From the NCBI GenBank assembly GCA_947040475.1, contig CAMRBT010000032.1, positions 1 to 11,682 of the forward strand: a stretch of 11,682 nucleotides of DNA. The letters are read 5' to 3'. This document shows, piece by piece, positions 6,130-11,682 of this stretch (its first letter is position 1; the number at the start of each line of letters is the position of its first letter). The DNA comes from an uncultured Brevinema sp. (lineage in GTDB: Bacteria > Spirochaetota > Brevinematia > Brevinematales > Brevinemataceae). Made by a program: the position numbers and the translations under genes. Below the pieces are notes generated by a model. It ran no database searches. It had not been told where the DNA came from and saw only the letters and a list, made by a program, of their open reading frames with translations.

Positions 6130-9100
6130 CTATATGAGATGTACTCTCATGTCAAGCATTTCTTTTTCTTTTTCGTTTAATGGAACACATTTACCAGATT
6201 TATCGTACACCTGAATATCAAGTGCAAGTCCTCTAAGCTCCTGTATAAGAACATTAAAAGATTCTGGAATGCTAGGAGAAGAAACTCTCTTACCTTTGAT
6301 AATTCCTTCATAAAGACGAATACGTCCATCAGTATCATCTGATTTCACTGTCATCATTTCTTGAAGTAAATTAGCAACACCATAAGCTTCTAATGCCCAA
6401 ACTTCCATTTCTCCTAAACGCTGACCACCAAAGTTAGCCTTACCACGAAGTGGTTGCTGGGTAACAAGTGAGTATGGTCCAACAGAACGAGCATGTAATT
6501 TGTCATCAACCATATGGTTAAGTTTGAGAACATACATAACACCAACGAAAACGTTTTTCTGGAAATATTCCCCAGTACGTCCATCTCGAAGTTTGTATTT
6601 TCCAGTTTTGGTAAGTTTAATTTCTTCCCAATACTTTTCAATTTCTTCTTTGGTTTCACCGTATTTACTACGTTCTTCCATAAGATTTTCTAATATTTTA
6701 GCATTTGCAAGATCTGTTTGTTCATCAATCTGATCTAAAGAAGCACCTTGGAAGGCAGCACATTGGTATTTAACACCAAGTTTCAATCCAGCCATTCCTA
6801 AATATGTTTCGAATAATTGTCCAAGGTTCATACGAGATGGAACACCGAGAGGATTTAAAACCACATCTACAGCAGTTCCGTCTGGGAGGAAAGGCATATC
6901 TTCTTCACGCATAACTCTGGAGACAACCCCTTTGTTTCCGTGTCTACCAGCAATTTTATCACCAGGTTTGATTTTTCTTTTTTTAGCAAGGTAAACTTTA
7001 ATAAGTTTTAAGACACCAGGAGATAATTCATCTCCATTTTTGATGGTAAATACTTTAACGTCTACAACTACTCCGTCTTCCCCATGAGGAACACGTTGTG
7101 AAGTATCACGAACATCTTTAGCTTTTTCACCAAAGATAGCATGTAGCAATCTAAATTCAGGAGTTTCTGTAGGTTCTCCTTTAGGAGTTACTTTACCAAC
7201 AAGGATATCACCAGGTTTTACATAAGCACCAACACGGATAATACCATCTTCGTCTAAATTACGAAGAGCATCTTCTCCTATGTTTGGAATTTCTCTTGTG
7301 ATTTCTTCTGGACCTTGTTTAGTTTCAAGAGCAGGACATTCAAAGACAGTTGTATATATAGAAGTGAAATCATCTTCTTTGATAAGTCTTTCAGACATAA
7401 GTACAGCATCTTCATAGTTATATCCATTCCAAGGCATGAACGCAACAACGGCATTTTTACCTAATGCTAATTCACCTTGGTCTGTACCAAATCCATCAGC
7501 AATAACTTGACCTTTAATAACTTTTTCCCCAACATTGACAATAGGTTTTTGGTTAAAACTTGTATCTTGGTTGGTTCTTCTAAATTTAGAAAGTTTGTAA
7601 GCGGTAGTACCTGATTTGGTTTTGAGTTCTACATTTTTAGAATCTACTTTTGTGATTTCTCCATCTTCTTTAGCAAGAATAGCAGCACGAGAATCTCTCG
7701 CTACTAAATATTCCATACCAGTTCCGACTATAGGAGAATTCCCTCTAAGAAGAGGCATTGCTTGACGTTGCATATTTGATCCCATGAGGGCACGGTTAGC
7801 ATCATCGTTTTCGACAAATGGTATTAAAGCAGCAGACACAGATAAAAGTTGTAAAGCAGAAACGTCCATTAATTGAATTTTACTTGCTGGGACTAATTCG
7901 TATTCGCCTTTAAAACGTACACGTGGGAACTCTTCAGTAATTTTGAATGTTTTAGACATTGTTACGTTAACAGGAGCAATATACATATTTTCTTCTTCAT
8001 TCGCAGAAAGATATACGATTTCTTTAGTAACCTGACTGTCTGTTACGACTAGGTAAGGTGTTTCAAGGAATCCGTAATGATTTACTTTTGCAAAGATAGA
8101 AAGAGACACGATAAGTCCAATATTTGGACCCTCTGGTGTTTCTATAGGACAGACACGACCATAATGAGTATAGTGAACGTCACGAACTTCAAAACCTGCT
8201 CTATCTCTAGAAAGTCCACCAGGCCCTAAAGCTGAAAGACGACGTTTGTGAGTAAGCTCTGAGATAGGATTAATTTGATCCATAAACTGAGACAATTGAC
8301 TCATTCCAAAGAAATCATTAATAGAAGACATGATAGGTTTAACATTAATAATATTTTGAGGAGAAAGATCTTCAATTTCTCTTGTTGATAATTTTTCATA
8401 GATAGATTTTTCGACAGTAATAAAAGCAGCACTAATTGCATCAACAATAAGTTCACTTACACTACGAACACGACGATTACCTAAATGATCCACGTCATCA
8501 ATTGGAGCTTCTTCATTAGAAACAGCAATCAAATGCTTAAGAGTTGCTGAAATATCTTCGAAAGAAAGAGTGAAAGATTCTAAAAGTGCATCTCTATCTT
8601 GTTTTTCAAGCCCTTGATATAGTTTCATTACTAATTTATAACGACCAACTTCTCCAAGATCATAATAACGATTGTTAAAGAACATATTATTAAGATCACG
8701 AATAATTACGTCAAAAGGAGCTGCTTCACCGGGATGTAGAATACTATAGATTTTTTTAACAGCTTTTTGAAGATTATCTTTTGTATCATCTTTTTCAAGA
8801 GTGTTTACAAGAGCTCTATTTTTTGCCAAAGAATCTGCATTGATAATTTTAAGAGAAGCAATACCTTTTTGGAAAAGTTGATTTACGGTGTTAGGGAAGA
8901 GTTTGTCCATTGCAGAAACAATAGGTTTATCATCTTCGTCGAGAACAGTTTCTCCAACATATTGTCCAACTAATTTAGAAATAGCCTCGGAGTCAGAGTT
9001 AAGAGAAACATCTGTCATTTCGAAGAAACGAGAAACAATATCTTCTACTGTCATTCCTAAAGAAAGAAGTAATGTTGTTACAAGAACTTTACGACGAGAA

Positions 9101-9651
9101 TCAATACGCACATACATTAAGTCTTTTTTACTATCAATTAAAAATTCTAACCAAGAACCTTTTTCTGGGACAATTTTAGCAGCAAATTCTTTGTTTTTAG
9201 CACCAAAGAGAACCCCTGGTGATTTGTAGATTTGGTTGACAACAACACGCTCTGCACCATTAATAATAAAGGTACCACGGTCTGTCATAATAGGGAAATC
9301 CCCTATGTAGATGTCTTTTTCTTTGATTTCTCCAGTCTTACGATCTATAAGACGGAAAATAACTTTGATAGGTGAGCTATAAGTAAGATTCTTATCAAAA
9401 GCTTCATCCTGAGAATATTTTAGTTCTCCAATATCATATTGAACATATTCAATAACAATATTTCCATCTGTACTTTCTATTGGAAACACAGATTTGAAAA
9501 CACCTTCGAGCCCTTTTAGCTCTCTTTTGTTAGAGGCTGCTTCTTCCTGCAAAAACTCTGCAAACGATTCTAGCTGTATCGCTAATAAATCAGGAGCTTC
9601 CGTTTGAGTTTGAAATTCGGCAAAGGAAACACGTTTGATGATTGGTGCCAT
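6130..9651 (-). CDS. rpoB: DNA-directed RNA polymerase subunit beta
   Basis: Second-largest RNA polymerase subunit; it forms one side of the active-site cleft and the rifamycin pocket. It is 1173 residues, similar to Bacillus and spirochaete proteins and shorter than E. coli (1342), which carries lineage-specific insertions. The fork and rifamycin region spans about 449-505: SQLSQFMDQINP followed by THKRRLSALGPGG. Ser473 corresponds to E. coli Ser531, and Ile460 stands where most bacteria have Asn518. FMPWNGYNYEDA lies near 737-750 and GDKIAGRHGNKG near 895-908, contributing active-site basic residues. The C-terminal clamp part reads LNHMVDDKLHARS and later RLGEMEVWALEAYG. The start is supported by GGAG 7 bases before the ATG at 9651, and the stop is TAG. 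It follows rplL after a 186-base spacer with an attenuator-like hairpin, and precedes rpoC. Confidence 0.99.
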   Translation of the reverse strand: MAPIIKRVSFAEFQTQTEAPDLLAIQLESFAEFLQEEAASNKRELKGLEGVFKSVFPIESTDGNIVIEYVQYDIGELKYSQDEAFDKNLTYSSPIKVIFRLIDRKTGEIKEKDIYIGDFPIMTDRGTFIINGAERVVVNQIYKSPGVLFGAKNKEFAAKIVPEKGSWLEFLIDSKKDLMYVRIDSRRKVLVTTLLLSLGMTVEDIVSRFFEMTDVSLNSDSEAISKLVGQYVGETVLDEDDKPIVSAMDKLFPNTVNQLFQKGIASLKIINADSLAKNRALVNTLEKDDTKDNLQKAVKKIYSILHPGEAAPFDVIIRDLNNMFFNNRYYDLGEVGRYKLVMKLYQGLEKQDRDALLESFTLSFEDISATLKHLIAVSNEEAPIDDVDHLGNRRVRSVSELIVDAISAAFITVEKSIYEKLSTREIEDLSPQNIINVKPIMSSINDFFGMSQLSQFMDQINPISELTHKRRLSALGPGGLSRDRAGFEVRDVHYTHYGRVCPIETPEGPNIGLIVSLSIFAKVNHYGFLETPYLVVTDSQVTKEIVYLSANEEENMYIAPVNVTMSKTFKITEEFPRVRFKGEYELVPASKIQLMDVSALQLLSVSAALIPFVENDDANRALMGSNMQRQAMPLLRGNSPIVGTGMEYLVARDSRAAILAKEDGEITKVDSKNVELKTKSGTTAYKLSKFRRTNQDTSFNQKPIVNVGEKVIKGQVIADGFGTDQGELALGKNAVVAFMPWNGYNYEDAVLMSERLIKEDDFTSIYTTVFECPALETKQGPEEITREIPNIGEDALRNLDEDGIIRVGAYVKPGDILVGKVTPKGEPTETPEFRLLHAIFGEKAKDVRDTSQRVPHGEDGVVVDVKVFTIKNGDELSPGVLKLIKVYLAKKRKIKPGDKIAGRHGNKGVVSRVMREEDMPFLPDGTAVDVVLNPLGVPSRMNLGQLFETYLGMAGLKLGVKYQCAAFQGASLDQIDEQTDLANAKILENLMEERSKYGETKEEIEKYWEEIKLTKTGKYKLRDGRTGEYFQKNVFVGVMYVLKLNHMVDDKLHARSVGPYSLVTQQPLRGKANFGGQRLGEMEVWALEAYGVANLLQEMMTVKSDDTDGRIRLYEGIIKGKRVSSPSIPESFNVLIQELRGLALDIQVYDKSGKCVPLNEKEKEMLDMRVHLI

Positions 9652-9704
9652 AACTTTTCTCCATATAATTTTAATAGTACCAAAAGACTTTGATCATCTT
9701 TAGG

Positions 9705-9721
9705 TTGTGAATAACTCACAA
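9705..9721. repeat. 17-base palindrome TTGTGA-N5-TCACAA upstream of rpoB
   Basis: The two 6-base arms are perfect inverted repeats around ATAAC. The element sits between the attenuator-like hairpin and the rpoB Shine-Dalgarno, 54 bases before the start codon. It resembles a CRP-like operator (TGTGA-N6-TCACA) but has one base less between the arms, so it may instead be an RNA hairpin or chance. Confidence 0.4.
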
Positions 9722-9732
9722 ATTTTATAAAT

Positions 9733-9773
9733 AAAAACGTATACATACCCCCATCAAACGATAGGGGTATGTA
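9733..9773 (-). terminator. Attenuator-like hairpin between rplL and rpoB
   Basis: The arms at 9742-9751 and 9764-9773 pair over 10 bp with a CCCC/GGGG core. An inner ATC/GAT pairing closes an AAAC loop past one mismatch. On the minus strand the stem is followed after about four bases by TTTTT (9737-9733). The gap before the T-run and the short run suggest partial termination, as known for the rplL-rpoB attenuator of E. coli, letting ribosomal-protein mRNA exceed polymerase mRNA. RNA processing is an alternative. Confidence 0.6.
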
Positions 9774-9837
9774 AATAATGTAATAGTTAGTTGCAAGAAT
9801 CTAGTAAATAAATTGCTATTGAGTAAATCAAATAAAA

Positions 9838-10206
9838 CTATTTAACTTCTACGACAGCACCAGCAGCTTTAAGTTTTTCTGCCATTTGATCAGCTTCAGC
9901 TTGTTCGATATCAGCTTTAAGAGGAGTAGCTCCTTTGCTTTCAGCCATTTCTTTAGCTTCTTTAAGTCCAAGACCTGTTAGTTCACGGATAGCTTTGATT
10001 ACTTCAATTTTGCTTGCGCCAGGATCCATAACAAATACAGATACTGTTGAAGATTCTACAGCTGCTGCTGCTCCGCCGCCAGCAGGTGCTGCAGCTACAG
10101 TTGCTTGAACATCAAATTCAACTTCGATTTTTTTACGAAGTTCGTTTAATTCAAGAACAGTTAATTTTGAAATTAAATCAAATACGCTTGTTACGTTATC
10201 AGCCAT
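9838..10206 (-). CDS. rplL: 50S ribosomal protein L7/L12
   Basis: Stalk protein that binds the L10 C-terminal helix as dimers and recruits and activates translation GTPases. At 122 residues it is the usual length. The N-terminal dimerisation and L10-binding part covers about 1-33, the Ala/Gly-rich flexible hinge about 36-50, and the globular C-terminal domain about 53-122. The factor-binding helix region is IKAIRELTGLGLKEAKEM. GGAG lies 6 bases before the ATG at 10206. The gene is 86 bases downstream of rplJ, the widest gap among the four ribosomal-protein genes. That gap holds a promoter-like sequence and two hairpins, which fits the need for several L7/L12 copies per ribosome. A 186-base spacer to rpoB follows. 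Confidence 0.98.
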   Translation of the reverse strand: MADNVTSVFDLISKLTVLELNELRKKIEVEFDVQATVAAAPAGGGAAAAVESSTVSVFVMDPGASKIEVIKAIRELTGLGLKEAKEMAESKGATPLKADIEQAEADQMAEKLKAAGAVVEVK

Positions 10207-10224
10207 TTTTTTCTCCTAAGATAT

Positions 10225-10245
10225 AGAAAGTGTTTTTAACTTTCT
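10225..10245 (-). promoter_or_regulatory. Stem-loop in the rplL leader
   Basis: AGAAAGT (10225-10231) and ACTTTCT (10239-10245) form a perfect 7-bp stem with a 7-base loop. It lies 8 bases before the rplL Shine-Dalgarno (GGAG at 10216-10213). If the promoter at 10252-10280 is real, the transcript would begin at about 10245, making this a 5'-terminal hairpin of the kind known to protect mRNA from decay. No T-run follows on the minus strand. Confidence 0.5.
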
Positions 10246-10251
10246 TTGTGT

Positions 10252-10280
10252 ATTATACTAAAAGATATACTTTTAGTTAA
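10252..10280 (-). promoter_or_regulatory. Putative internal promoter for rplL
   Basis: On the minus strand TTAACT (10280-10275) precedes a perfect TATAAT (10257-10252) by 17 bases, a good match to a housekeeping sigma promoter. It lies in the rplJ-rplL gap, 46 bases upstream of the rplL start. An inverted repeat covers its spacer and touches both boxes. There is no experimental support. Confidence 0.55.
10257..10277. repeat. Perfect inverted repeat spanning the putative rplL promoter spacer
   Basis: ACTAAAAG (10257-10264) and CTTTTAGT (10270-10277) are exact reverse complements around ATATA, giving 8-bp arms. It could be an RNA hairpin in read-through mRNA from rplJ, or a DNA operator, because it overlaps one base of the -10 and three bases of the -35. 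No T-run follows on either strand, so it is not a terminator. Confidence 0.5.
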
Positions 10281-10292
10281 AGGTCTTTATTA

Positions 10293-10784
10293 CTAAGCCT
10301 GTTCTTTTTTTGTCGCAAGAGCTTCTAGAGTTCCGTTGAACATTGAAATAACAGAATTCATTCCACCTGCGATCATAGCGATAATTTCGATACGTCCTGG
10401 TAGTTTTGAAAGTTCAATGATTTCCGCTTGAGCGTATTCAGTTTTTGCTATGACACCAGCTTTAAATTTAAAAAGCTCGTTTTCTTTTGCAAATGCACCT
10501 AATACTCTAAGAGTAGCCATTGCATCTTCTTTTCCAAGTACAATCATAGTTGATTCTTTAAGATATTCATCCATGCCTGTAATTTTATTTGCATGCAAAG
10601 CATGTTTTAGAAGACGATTTTTTATAACCTGAGCTTTTGAGTTTACTGCGAATAATTTTCTACGAAGATCATTCATACCTGCAGCGGTCAATCCTTGAAA
10701 AGAACAAACCGTAAAACCATCAGCATCAGCAATATCTTTAACAAGTACTTTTGTTAATTCAATTTTATCTGCTTTTTTTAACAT
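10293..10784 (-). CDS. rplJ: 50S ribosomal protein L10
   Basis: Anchors the L7/L12 stalk dimers to 23S rRNA near the L11 site. It is 163 residues, within the usual range of 160-180. The N-terminal rRNA-binding domain holds the family pattern FQGLTAAGMNDLRRKL (about 29-44) and VIKNRLLKHAL (about 53-63). The C-terminal helical tail from about 140 is the L7/L12-binding region, and its limited length suggests two or three dimers; this is inference. The start ATG at 10784 has a Shine-Dalgarno (TAGGAG) that includes the rplA stop codon, so the two genes are very likely translationally coupled. With only 9 bases after rplA there is no room for the separate L10 leader known upstream of rplJ in other bacteria. 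The stop is TAA. Confidence 0.97.
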   Translation of the reverse strand: MLKKADKIELTKVLVKDIADADGFTVCSFQGLTAAGMNDLRRKLFAVNSKAQVIKNRLLKHALHANKITGMDEYLKESTMIVLGKEDAMATLRVLGAFAKENELFKFKAGVIAKTEYAQAEIIELSKLPGRIEIIAMIAGGMNSVISMFNGTLEALATKKEQA

Positions 10785-10793
10785 GTTTTTCTC

Positions 10794-11507
10794 CTACACC
10801 GTCACTTTTTTGTAATCAATACTTATAGAAGGACCCATTGTAGAAGTAAGTGTTAATGATTTGATGTATTCACCTTTCAAATCGCTTGGCTTGTTTCTTG
10901 TAATCACAGCATGAACAGCTAAAATATTTTCAGTAAGTTCTTGTTCTGTTTTAGATCCTTTACCAACAACAATATGGAAGTTACCAGTTTTATCTCCACG
11001 AATTTCGATTTTACCAGCTTTGAATTCCTTAACAACGCGATCGATTTCTAGTGTTACATTTCCTGTTTTAGGAGAAGGCATTAATTTACGTCTTCCTAAA
11101 CCAGAAGCTACAACAGCTAAACGAGGCATCATATCAGGTGTTGCTACAACAGCATCAAATTCAAACCAACCACCTTTGATTTTTTGAATAAGATCATCTG
11201 AACCTACAAAATCTGCACCAGCAGCTTTTGCATGTGTAGCGTGATCTCCTTCAGCAAAAACAAGAACCTTAACTTCTTTACCAACGTTATGAGGCATTAC
11301 TAAAGTGTCACGAATACTATGTTTTTGTTTGATATTAAGATTGTAATGTAATTCAATGGTTTCATCGAATTTTGCATTAGCAAGTTCTTTTATCATTTTT
11401 GTCGCATCTTCCAAATTATAAGTTTGAAGTAAATCAAACTTTTTAATATTTTCCAATTGACGTTTTGTTCCTTTATAACGGACTCCGTTATGAATAAGTG
11501 TACCCAT
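10794..11507 (-). CDS. rplA: 50S ribosomal protein L1
   Basis: Forms the mobile L1 stalk that helps release deacylated tRNA, and in many bacteria represses its own operon by binding the leader mRNA. It is 237 residues, the usual length. I placed the start at ATG 11507-11505, where GGAGG (11518-11514) is 6 bases upstream. A longer reading from 11552 would overlap rplK and adds a non-homologous tail. Family marks include the GADFVGSDDLIQKI segment, DAVVATPDMMP, the LMPSPKTGNVT loop and TMGPSISID near the end. The region before LMP reads GLGRRK, whereas most L1 proteins have LGPRG and then LMPNPKTG, so the RNA-contacting loop is somewhat diverged. Its Shine-Dalgarno lies inside the rplK coding end, one base from the rplK stop to the start. 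The stop is TAG. Confidence 0.97.
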   Translation of the reverse strand: MGTLIHNGVRYKGTKRQLENIKKFDLLQTYNLEDATKMIKELANAKFDETIELHYNLNIKQKHSIRDTLVMPHNVGKEVKVLVFAEGDHATHAKAAGADFVGSDDLIQKIKGGWFEFDAVVATPDMMPRLAVVASGLGRRKLMPSPKTGNVTLEIDRVVKEFKAGKIEIRGDKTGNFHIVVGKGSKTEQELTENILAVHAVITRNKPSDLKGEYIKSLTLTSTMGPSISIDYKKVTV

Positions 11508-11508
11508 A

Positions 11509-11682
11509 TTACGCCTCCGTCTCAACGCCCATATTTCGTGCAGTTCCTTCAATAATATGCATCGCTGCTTCTACTGTGAACGCATTCAAGTCAGGCATTT
11601 TAATTTCAGCAATCTTACGCACTTGTGCTTTTGTAAGAGTACCGACTTTGTTTTTGTTGGGCTCTGAAGATCCTTTTGGGAT
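11509..11682 (-). CDS. rplK: 50S ribosomal protein L11, C-terminal part (5' end beyond window)
   Basis: The 57 codons visible here translate to the C-terminal domain of L11, which binds the GTPase-associated region of 23S rRNA where thiostrepton and elongation factors act. Recognisable parts are VGTLTKAQVRKIAEIKMPDL and, near the end, AAMHIIEGTARNMGVE, typical of L11. The reading frame is open from the right edge to TAA at 11511-11509. The missing first part, about 85-90 residues going by the usual length near 142, lies outside the window. Only one base separates its stop from the rplA ATG, and the rplA Shine-Dalgarno lies in its last codons. Confidence 0.97.
   Translation of the reverse strand: MPKGSSEPNKNKVGTLTKAQVRKIAEIKMPDLNAFTVEAAMHIIEGTARNMGVETEA
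11514..11518 (-). promoter_or_regulatory. Ribosome binding site that sets the rplA start
   Basis: GGAGG lies 6 bases before the ATG at 11507, inside the last codons of rplK. It is the strongest Shine-Dalgarno in the window and rules out the longer in-frame reading from 11552 as the main product. Confidence 0.85.

Noticed and set aside
8888..9229. Plus-strand open frame of 113 codons inside rpoB
   Set aside because: It lies antisense to conserved RpoB coding sequence and shows no recognisable family. Similar short frames at 2014-2274, 2247-2444, 3070-3315, 5751-5945 and 6500-6733 are explained the same way.
9774..9837. Promoter for rpoB just after rplL
   Set aside because: The best candidate, TTGATT-17-TTTACT, matches only 4 of 6 bases in each box in an AT-rich spacer and would lie upstream of the attenuator-like hairpin.
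11508..11552. Longer in-frame reading of rplA starting at 11552
   Set aside because: It overlaps the end of rplK, adds a tail unlike L1, and lacks the GGAGG ribosome site that fits the ATG at 11507.

Overview
The window is a low-GC bacterial chromosome segment in which every convincing gene lies on the minus strand. Reading in the direction of transcription (right to left), it holds the end of rplK (L11), then rplA (L1), rplJ (L10), rplL (L7/L12), rpoB and rpoC. After these come a membrane O-acyltransferase gene and the first part of a chromate-transporter-family (ChrA-like) gene that runs off the left edge. The rplKAJL-rpoBC order is the universal bacterial order. RpoB (1173 aa) and RpoC (1371 aa) are the lengths expected for lineages without the large proteobacterial insertions. 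The start of RpoB and its GSWLEF-IDSKKD-type segment resemble spirochaete RpoB as I remember it. My best guess is a spirochaete-like, host-associated or anaerobic low-GC bacterium, at about 0.5-0.6 confidence and not resolved below phylum.

Right part (about 9650-11682): ribosomal-stalk and L1/L11 genes. rplK, rplA and rplJ are packed tightly, with gaps of 1 and 8-9 bases and Shine-Dalgarno sequences overlapping the preceding gene's end, which suggests translational coupling. The 86-base rplJ-rplL spacer instead carries a TTAACT-17-TATAAT promoter-like sequence and two perfect hairpins. The 186-base rplL-rpoB spacer carries an attenuator-like hairpin with a T-run and a separate short palindrome. 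These spacers are where stalk-protein and polymerase expression could be tuned separately.

Middle (1944-9651): rpoB and rpoC, intact, with all zinc-site cysteines, the NADFDGD catalytic motif, the trigger-loop Met/His pair and the rifamycin-pocket region visible. A 70-base spacer with a small palindrome separates them.

Left part (1-1943): the accessory end. rpoC ends in a terminator immediately followed by a promoter-like sequence. That terminator-promoter module of about 64 bp is present twice, 1169 bp apart, with 59 of 64 positions identical by my alignment. The two copies bracket exactly one gene, a very AT-rich acyltransferase. The simplest reading is that an ancestral rpoC - module - chrA layout gained the acyltransferase together with a second copy of the module. 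This is the most unusual structure in the window. I see no CRISPR array, transposase, tRNA, rRNA or unknown multi-gene system; most of the segment is core housekeeping sequence.
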